Positions 58,512 through 64,000 of a stretch of 64,000 bases of DNA are shown one piece after another. The position numbers and the translations under genes were made by a program. This DNA is from Prochlorococcus marinus str. MIT 9301 (GTDB lineage: Bacteria > Cyanobacteriota > Cyanobacteriia > PCC-6307 > Cyanobiaceae), in contig NC_009091.1 in NCBI RefSeq assembly GCF_000015965.1, positions 1,240,001-1,304,000 of the forward strand, given 5' to 3'. The notes under the pieces are model-generated. The model searched no databases. It worked only from the letters and a program-made list of their open reading frames with translations, and was not told where the DNA came from. The number at the start of each line of letters is the position of its first letter. The first letter of the stretch is position 1.

Positions 58512-58652
58512 CGTTATAGTTCCTGATTTGATATGAAAGATTTAAAAACCCTTGACTTATTACACTACAAAATAAGAAAATAAACAAACAATTATGATTG
58601 CTTGTTGGGCTTAATCAAATTATTAATTTGAGCCTAATAGCGTCTTTAAGAT
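58512..58652. promoter_or_regulatory. Divergent kaiBC / rplU intergenic region
   Basis: This 141-base region must drive kaiBC leftward and rplU rightward. A minus-strand TTGTTT, 17-base spacer and TGTAAT is a candidate kaiB promoter. On the plus strand GGCTTAA (58608-58614) pairs with TTGAGCC (58628-58634), a seven-base-pair hairpin with one wobble in the rplU leader, 18 bases before the start codon. I see no remnant of kaiA. Confidence 0.35.
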
Positions 58653-59093
58653 ATGACAAACTCTAAAAAATCCTCAAACAATTCTTCTAAAAGTAGTGAA
58701 TTGTATGCAATAGCAGAAACTTCAGGCCAACAATTTTGGTTCGAAGTTGATAGATACTATGACATAGACAGGTTAAATGCAAAAGAGAAAGACAAGATAA
58801 CACTTGAAAAAGTTTTACTTTTGAAGGATAAAGACTCAATAAGTGTTGGTAAACCTTACGTTAAAGACGCCAAAATTGAATTAGAAGTGGTCTCTCATAA
58901 AAGAGATAAGAAGATTCTTGTTTACAAGATGCGTCCGAAAAAAAAGACAAGAAGGAAGATGGGACACAGACAAGAACTTACAAGAGTTATGGTAAAATCT
59001 ATTACAATAGGTAAAAGCGCTCCTAAGTCTTCTTCTAAAAAGGAAACTGTCAAAAAGGAAACTAAACCAAAATCCGAAAAATCTACAAATTAA
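58653..59093 (+). CDS. rplU: 50S ribosomal protein L21
   Basis: The L21 core is clear: YAIAETSGQQFWFEVDRYYD, then KILVYKMRPKKKTRRKMGHR and QELTRVMVKSI. The protein is 146 residues, about 40 more than the E. coli form, because of a lysine-, serine- and threonine-rich tail (SSSKKETVKKETKPKSEKS). rpmA follows after 9 bases, the universal L21-L27 order. Confidence 0.97.
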   Translation: MTNSKKSSNNSSKSSELYAIAETSGQQFWFEVDRYYDIDRLNAKEKDKITLEKVLLLKDKDSISVGKPYVKDAKIELEVVSHKRDKKILVYKMRPKKKTRRKMGHRQELTRVMVKSITIGKSAPKSSSKKETVKKETKPKSEKSTN

Positions 59094-59102
59094 ACAATTC
59101 TA

Positions 59103-59363
59103 ATGGCACATAAAAAAGGAACAGGTTCTACTAGAAACGGAAGAGATTCAAATTCCAAAAGATTAGGTGTGAAAGCTTATGGCGGAGAAAAAGTAACTGC
59201 TGGATCAATTTTAATCCGCCAAAGAGGTACATCCTTTTTGCCTGGTATCAATGTCGGAAAAGGTAAAGATGACACCCTTTTTGCACTCAAAGAAGGAACC
59301 GTAAGTTTCGAAAGCATTAAAAGAAATTTAAGAAATAGAAAAAGAGTTAATATAGTTATCTAA
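59103..59363 (+). CDS. rpmA: 50S ribosomal protein L27
   Basis: The protein starts [20 protein letters not shown], with the conserved N-terminus that reaches the peptidyl transferase centre. [19 protein letters not shown] and [18 protein letters not shown] follow. At 86 residues it is standard. No cleavable leader of the Firmicute type is present. It overlaps the next convergent gene by 8 bases. Confidence 0.98.
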   Translation: MAHKKGTGSTRNGRDSNSKRLGVKAYGGEKVTAGSILIRQRGTSFLPGINVGKGKDDTLFALKEGTVSFESIKRNLRNRKRVNIVI

Positions 59364-60096
59364 TTTTCTTATAAGCTCTTGTAGTTATAAGAATAGGATG
59401 AAAAACTTCTAAAAAATTTGATTGCAGAGTCTCAAAAAATTTTTCAACAATTTGAATGTCGTCGATATGAAACGGATATTCATTTTTTTCTCCCTTGAAA
59501 AAATACCAATTAAATAAAGCAATAGAATTAGGATCCATAAACTCATTGAAAATCTCAATTTGTGAAGCTGGATCAGCAAGATGTTCCAAAACATCAAGGC
59601 AAATTATCGTATCAAATTTAGATATTTGTGTATCTTGAATTGTCTTGCAAAAAGTAAGTTTTTTTTCGACTCCTAATTTCTTCGCCCTGTATTCAACAAA
59701 GTTTCTATTTGTCTCATTAATATCTACAAAAAAAACATGCTCAACTTTTGAAGACATAGCGTTAGCTAAGGCATGCGTTCCAATTCCTCCTCCAAAATCT
59801 AAAACCAAATCTCTAGAAAATCTCTGCTGAAGTTTTAAAGTATCAGCGATGTATTCTCTACTCGTGAGATGCCAAGCAGCTAAATCAGCTACATGCCGAT
59901 CTCCAACTATTTCAGTATAAAAATCCGAAACATCATTCAAAGCATCTCCAGGATGTGAATTTGCCAAATTCATCTTTGCATTTGAAAGGAATCCATCTAA
60001 ATCACATTCTCTAATAGATAAGTATTCCATTAAATGTGATTTCAAATTAAAAGCATTGTCTAAAAACTCTTTTAAAATAAAATTATTGTTTTTCAA
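59356..60096 (-). CDS. SAM-dependent methyltransferase, substrate unknown
   Basis: A class I methyltransferase fold is shown by the SAM motif [15 protein letters not shown] near residue 98-112, [11 protein letters not shown] (motif II) and [13 protein letters not shown] (post I). The N-terminal 90 residues are helical and unrecognised. No substrate is suggested by the flanking rpmA or truB. At 246 residues it is typical for small-molecule or ubiquinone/menaquinone-like methyltransferases. Confidence 0.75.
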   Translation of the reverse strand: MKNNNFILKEFLDNAFNLKSHLMEYLSIRECDLDGFLSNAKMNLANSHPGDALNDVSDFYTEIVGDRHVADLAAWHLTSREYIADTLKLQQRFSRDLVLDFGGGIGTHALANAMSSKVEHVFFVDINETNRNFVEYRAKKLGVEKKLTFCKTIQDTQISKFDTIICLDVLEHLADPASQIEIFNEFMDPNSIALFNWYFFKGEKNEYPFHIDDIQIVEKFFETLQSNFLEVFHPILITTRAYKKIR

Positions 60097-60172
60097 TTTC
60101 TTTCTCTAAATTTCCAATATCAAAATCATAGGATGGTTATAAATCTTTCTCAAAGTATTCTTAATATTAAAA

Positions 60173-61090
60173 ATGGAAACTAAAGATGGATTCTTAGTAA
60201 TTAATAAAGATAAAGGATGTACTTCACATGATTGTGTTAAACAAATAAGGAAGTTACTAAATACAAAAAAGGTCGGTCACACAGGAACTCTTGACCCAGA
60301 AGTTATAGGAATATTACCAATCGCGATAGGCAGTGCAACAAGATTTATTCAATATCTACCTCAGGGTAAAACTTACATAGGACAAATTAAATTAGGGATA
60401 AGAACTAACACTGATGATATTCACGGAGAAATAATTAATCAAAAAAGTTGGCCTAAAATCAGTGATGAAAAATTAGATCAATACTTAAATAGATTTAGGG
60501 GAATTATTAAACAAATTCCGCCGAAAGTATCTAGTGTGCACATCAATGGTGAGAGGGCTTATAAAAAATCTTTCAGGAATGAAGTTTTTGAATTAGCACC
60601 AAGAGAAGTAAAAATAGACGAACTTACTTTAATGAAATGGGACCAAATAAACGGAATATTAGAAATAAAAGTTAAATGTTCAGCTGGCACATACATAAGA
60701 GCAATTGCAAGAGATTTAGGAGAAATTCTTAATTCCGAGGGTTGCCTTCTACAGCTAAAAAGAATTTCAGCTTGTGGCTTTGATGAACAAAACTCGATAA
60801 AAATATCTGATATCGAAAAAGATAAAAAAAACTCGAAAAATTTCATTATTCCAACAATTTCTGCTCTTAATCACATTTCATCATTTGTCTTAAGTACCGA
60901 AGAACAAATCAATTTTTGGCAAACAGGAAGAGCAATTAGAGTTGATATTAATTACTTTCAGGAAAATAAATCTTTTGACTACAAAAAACCCATAAAAGTA
61001 ATAGATAAAAAACAAATACTGCTTGGGATAGGTTTCTTAAATGAAGAGCAATCTAATATAAATCCAAAATTAGTCCTTAATGCTAAATAA
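60173..61090 (+). CDS. truB: tRNA pseudouridine(55) synthase
   Basis: The enzyme modifies U55 in the T-loop of tRNAs. The catalytic Asp lies in [35 protein letters not shown] starts it, with [20 protein letters not shown] as the second family block. At 305 residues it is normal. It ends 3 bases before the convergent SpoIID gene. Confidence 0.96.
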   Translation: METKDGFLVINKDKGCTSHDCVKQIRKLLNTKKVGHTGTLDPEVIGILPIAIGSATRFIQYLPQGKTYIGQIKLGIRTNTDDIHGEIINQKSWPKISDEKLDQYLNRFRGIIKQIPPKVSSVHINGERAYKKSFRNEVFELAPREVKIDELTLMKWDQINGILEIKVKCSAGTYIRAIARDLGEILNSEGCLLQLKRISACGFDEQNSIKISDIEKDKKNSKNFIIPTISALNHISSFVLSTEEQINFWQTGRAIRVDINYFQENKSFDYKKPIKVIDKKQILLGIGFLNEEQSNINPKLVLNAK

Positions 61091-61093
61091 CTT

Positions 61094-62284
61094 CTATAGG
61101 TAATCTTTTCTAAAAGGTTTAACCTGCACACCCTTATAAAAATGCTTTAATATTCTTTCAGCTTTTTGGCCTCTAGACGCCAGATATTTAGCCCCCCACT
61201 GACTCATTCCGACTCCATGACCTGATCCTTGTCCAAAAACTATCAACCCTTTCTTTTGAGGAGTATTGTTGTTTAATTCTTCCTCAAAAAATTTAAATCT
61301 GATAAAATTACTGTTCAGGCCTACTCTTTTTCTAAAATCTACCCCAGATATTTGATCAGAACCATAAGCCCCAATAAGTTTTATATTTTTTACCCTCCCT
61401 GTACTAGTAATATCTAGAATCTCTATATTTTTTAAACCTCCAATCTTTGGAAATAAATTTATTAATTCATTACTCGAAATTTTTTTTTGCCATCTAAATT
61501 TTGGATTATTTTTATCAAAATCTTTCACACTTGATAAATATGGATATTTATTTTTCCATACATCTTGACTATTTTCTGTCATTCCACCTGAGCTGCTATG
61601 AAACAAAGCATTAATTAATTTATTTTTATAAGTTAAAACCAAAGATCTTGTACTTTTAACGGCTCTGATAGTTTTATAAGTTCTTGATTCCAAGCCATTA
61701 TAGACTTGATTTTTCTGAGTTGAATCTATATCAAATAAATTATTTCCCTTTTGCTTTAAAGCATAAGTTCTCGAGGCAATTGCTTGTGCCTTTAATGCTT
61801 CAATAGGCCATTTTGTTGGCATTTCTGAACCCACTACGCTATTAAGGTATTTTTCTATTCCTAAAACATTTACTACCAATATTTCAGAATCAAGTACAAA
61901 GAGATTAAGCTTACCAGCAAATCTCTTCTGACCTACCCAAATACCTCTTCCATCGGAAGAACTTACTTGAAATTTTTGATTACTTTTTAAGTCATATTTT
62001 TTTTGTTTATTTCTATCAAAATATAAAATTTTTTTATTTTTCTCATTTTTCAAAGTTAGACCTTTTATTCTTTTGCGTGAAAAAAATTTACCCTCTATTG
62101 TTAAAGGAATTGATCTATCTGATCTGATCCTTAAATTGTTATTTTTTGATATCAAAACTCTAATGATTGGTTCTCTGGATGCAAAAACACTTTCACTCTG
62201 AAAAATACAAATAAATAAAATACTTATCAGGCAACATTTTCTATAGTTATTTTTAAATTTAAGTATCACTTTGTTTAAAAACAA
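61094..62284 (-). CDS. SpoIID/LytB-domain exported protein
   Basis: A signal peptide (CCLISILFICIFQSESVFA) precedes a SpoIID domain with VVNVLGIEKYLNSVVGSEMP, WPIEALKAQAIASRTYALKQ and GQGSGHGVGMSQWGAKYLAS. In Bacillus SpoIID is a lytic transglycosylase; the cyanobacterial relatives are probably peptidoglycan-acting proteins in the periplasm. At 396 residues it is normal. Confidence 0.9.
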   Translation of the reverse strand: MFLNKVILKFKNNYRKCCLISILFICIFQSESVFASREPIIRVLISKNNNLRIRSDRSIPLTIEGKFFSRKRIKGLTLKNEKNKKILYFDRNKQKKYDLKSNQKFQVSSSDGRGIWVGQKRFAGKLNLFVLDSEILVVNVLGIEKYLNSVVGSEMPTKWPIEALKAQAIASRTYALKQKGNNLFDIDSTQKNQVYNGLESRTYKTIRAVKSTRSLVLTYKNKLINALFHSSSGGMTENSQDVWKNKYPYLSSVKDFDKNNPKFRWQKKISSNELINLFPKIGGLKNIEILDITSTGRVKNIKLIGAYGSDQISGVDFRKRVGLNSNFIRFKFFEEELNNNTPQKKGLIVFGQGSGHGVGMSQWGAKYLASRGQKAERILKHFYKGVQVKPFRKDYL

Positions 62285-62357
62285 ATGCTTAATTTGCCTA
62301 AGTTTGACTAAAAGTCTAAATTTAATCCAGATATAACAATAAAAATATCATAAATAA

Positions 62358-63296
62358 GTGAATATCACCTTCTTAGGAACAAGCTCAGGTGTCCCATCCT
62401 TAACGAGAAATGTTTCTTCCCTAGCACTTAAATTATCACAGTCATCAGAAGTTTGGCTTTTTGATTGCGGAGAAGGAACGCAACATCAAATAATGAAAAG
62501 CAATATTAAATCTTCACAAATCAAGAAAATATTTATTACTCATATGCATGGCGATCATATTTATGGTTTGCCTGGACTTTTAGCTACCTTAGGTTTATCA
62601 GGAAATAGTGAGGGTATTCAAATTTACGGTCCCTCAGGGTTGCGAAGTTTTATAAATTCATCACTTAAAAGTAGTTTTTGCAAATTGTCTTTTCCATTAA
62701 ATTTTGTGGAAGTTGAAAATTTTGCATCAGAAAATAAAATCCTATTTGAAAACAACAAAATAAAAGTAAATTGTGCCTGCCTTAAACATAAAATACCTGC
62801 TTATGGTTATAGGGTGAGTGAAAAAGATAAACCAGGTATATTTGATATCAAAAAAGCAGAGTCTCTAAAAATAGCACCTGGACCAATTTATTCAGAACTG
62901 CAACAAGGTAAAAAAGTCGTATTAGCGGATGGTAGGACATTCGATGGGAAAGAATTCTGTGGACCTCCTAGAAAAGGTGAAAGTTTTGTTTATTGCACAG
63001 ATACAGTGTTTAGCGAATCAGCTGTTTCACTATCAAAAAATGCCGATTTACTCGTACATGAATCGACTTTTTCAGTGGAGGATGAAAGTATGGCATACGA
63101 AAAATTACATTCCACAACAATCATGGCTGCCAAAACAGCATTATTATCTAACACAAAAAAATTAATTATTACTCATTTAAGTCCAAGATATACTAATAAA
63201 AACGCAATTACACCAAGCGATTTGCTTAAAGAGGCTCAAAAAGTTTTTCCAAATACTTACCTTGCCAAAGATTTTCTAACGGCAGAAATAAAATAA
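62358..63296 (+). CDS. rnz: Ribonuclease Z
   Basis: This metallo-beta-lactamase-fold endonuclease matures tRNA 3' ends where CCA is not encoded. The metal-binding THMHGDHIYGLPGLLAT is near residue 60. YCTDTVF, LVHESTF, HSTT and LIITHLSPRY supply further ligands. It starts at GTG 62358. At 312 residues it is the short form. All three tRNA genes in this window lack an encoded CCA, matching the need for it. Confidence 0.95.
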   Translation: MNITFLGTSSGVPSLTRNVSSLALKLSQSSEVWLFDCGEGTQHQIMKSNIKSSQIKKIFITHMHGDHIYGLPGLLATLGLSGNSEGIQIYGPSGLRSFINSSLKSSFCKLSFPLNFVEVENFASENKILFENNKIKVNCACLKHKIPAYGYRVSEKDKPGIFDIKKAESLKIAPGPIYSELQQGKKVVLADGRTFDGKEFCGPPRKGESFVYCTDTVFSESAVSLSKNADLLVHESTFSVEDESMAYEKLHSTTIMAAKTALLSNTKKLIITHLSPRYTNKNAITPSDLLKEAQKVFPNTYLAKDFLTAEIK

Positions 63297-63370
63297 ACTG
63301 CAACAGTTCGTTAGCAGGAGCGTTGTAAATGACCAACCCATGAAATAATAGTCTTAGGTTTTTCTATTTG

Positions 63371-63931
63371 ATGTCGATCGAAATGGTCTCTATTTTTTCA
63401 TCACTACATAAGTCTTGTAAAAGACTATTTATTTTTCTTCCATTAATTATTGGGTTACTTATTAATCCAATATCTGCAAATGCACTCTATCCTAGTGATC
63501 CTTCATCAGTTGACGTTCTAAAAGATGATCTTCACGGTGCTGACCTTCATAATACTGAATATGTTAAATATGATTTATCTAATCAAGATTTAGGAGAAGC
63601 TAATCTTCAAGGTGCATATATGAGTGTGACGACTGCAAAAAACTCTAGTTTTAAAGGAGCCAATATGACGGACCTTATTGCATATGCAACACGCTTTGAT
63701 AATGCCGATTTTACAGATGCAAATCTTACCAATGGCGAGCTAATGAAAAGTGTTTTTGATGGGGCAATTATTGATGGGGCAGACTTTACAGATGCAAATC
63801 TTGATCTTTCTCAGAGAAAATCATTATGTGAAAGAGCTAGTGGAACTAACTCACAAACTGGAGTTAATACAATTGATAGTCTTGAATGCACTGGCTTAAA
63901 AGGTTACATGCCACCAAAGCCAAAAGCATAA
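63371..63931 (+). CDS. Exported pentapeptide-repeat protein
   Basis: A signal peptide (FIFLPLIIGLLINPISANA) is followed by a right-handed beta-helix of pentapeptide repeats (ADLHNTEY, QDLGEANLQGAYM, ADFTDANLTNGELMKSVFDG). The C-terminus has two cysteines (KSLCERASG, SLECTGL), likely a disulfide. Lumenal pentapeptide proteins are common in cyanobacteria; function is unknown. I chose ATG 63371; a TTG at 63368 precedes it. A terminator follows. Confidence 0.85.
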   Translation: MSIEMVSIFSSLHKSCKRLFIFLPLIIGLLINPISANALYPSDPSSVDVLKDDLHGADLHNTEYVKYDLSNQDLGEANLQGAYMSVTTAKNSSFKGANMTDLIAYATRFDNADFTDANLTNGELMKSVFDGAIIDGADFTDANLDLSQRKSLCERASGTNSQTGVNTIDSLECTGLKGYMPPKPKA

Positions 63932-63967
63932 TATTTAAAGCTAACCAATTTCAGAAGGGAAGATATT

Positions 63968-63994
63968 ACCAGGTTCTTTTGAGCCTGGTTTTTT
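63968..63994 (+). terminator. Rho-independent terminator after the pentapeptide gene
   Basis: ACCAGGTTC and GAGCCTGGT form a nine-base-pair stem with one G-T wobble around TTTT, followed by a T run. It is one of the few clear intrinsic terminators in the window. Confidence 0.85.
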
Positions 63995-64000
63995 GCTATA

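Noticed and set aside
58512-58652. Degenerate kaiA remnant between kaiB and rplU
   Set aside because: Both strands were read and no KaiA-like peptide segment was found in the 141 bases.
1-64000. CRISPR array, prophage, transposon or genomic island
   Set aside because: I saw no regular repeats, integrase, transposase or att-like duplication near the three tRNA genes. Composition and gene content are core throughout.

Overview
The window is about 31% GC, densely packed and almost free of non-coding DNA. It looks like a chromosome segment from a high-light-adapted Prochlorococcus. The evidence is a nickel superoxide dismutase with its maturation protease and a putative nickel transporter, a kaiBC locus with no kaiA, a high-light-inducible (Hli) gene, an NblS/Hik33 kinase, a ClpR plus ClpP3 pair, cyanobacterial ARC6/Ftn2, and several short membrane proteins. 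I saw no insertion sequence, prophage, CRISPR array or rRNA. Nearly everything is core genome.

Layout: 1-5.4 kb holds the ftn2 end, pdhA, a group 2 sigma factor and a bifunctional NAD(P)HX repair enzyme. 5.4-10.3 kb holds mnmA, lnt, an FKBP isomerase and the Ni-SOD module. 10.4-15.1 kb holds trpC, lpd, a SpoU methyltransferase and murA. 15.1-15.65 kb is a stretch with only very short ORFs. 15.65-20.8 kb holds tRNA-Leu, argD, folC, a FAD-linked oxidase and a CodA-like amidohydrolase. 20.9-26.1 kb holds tRNA-His, miaB, then ddl, a conserved-looking membrane protein, ftsQ, ftsZ and the SRP RNA. 26.1-32.8 kb holds panB, hemW, a PIN-TRAM protein, clpR, clpP3, ilvC and cbiB. 32.8-34.6 kb holds the Hli gene, four small membrane or secreted proteins, and HU. 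35.2-41.6 kb holds glgX, tRNA-Gly, a GPH-family symporter, an MlaE-like permease, DUF3119, DUF3086 and plsY. 41.6-46.8 kb holds pyrF, tyrS, DUF1825, a GIY-YIG protein, pepA and exported msrA. 46.8-53.1 kb is a minus-strand envelope run (bamA, lpxC, fabZ, lpxA, lpxB) preceded by purC. 53.2-64 kb holds purD, nblS, kaiCB, rplU-rpmA, a methyltransferase, truB, a SpoIID protein, rnz and a pentapeptide-repeat protein.

Functional themes are envelope and division (murA, ddl, ftsQ, ftsZ, ftn2, the lpx/bam run, lnt, SpoIID), light and time signalling (nblS, kaiBC, hli), oxidative stress (sodN, msrA), and RNA maturation (mnmA, miaB, truB, rnz, SpoU).

The least routine observations are these. Two genes (sodX and the SpoU methyltransferase) have conserved N-termini that can only be reached without an ATG, GTG or TTG start. 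A translationally coupled pair of 35 and 36 residue single-span membrane ORFs lies next to a GC-richer 23-codon ORF. A 41-codon ORF sits directly upstream of ftsZ, in the same frame. argD begins five bases after a tRNA. Eight convergent gene pairs overlap at their 3' ends. I found no clear new multi-gene system. The short-ORF regions at 15.1-15.6 kb and 34.6-35.2 kb are the best candidates for undescribed biology.
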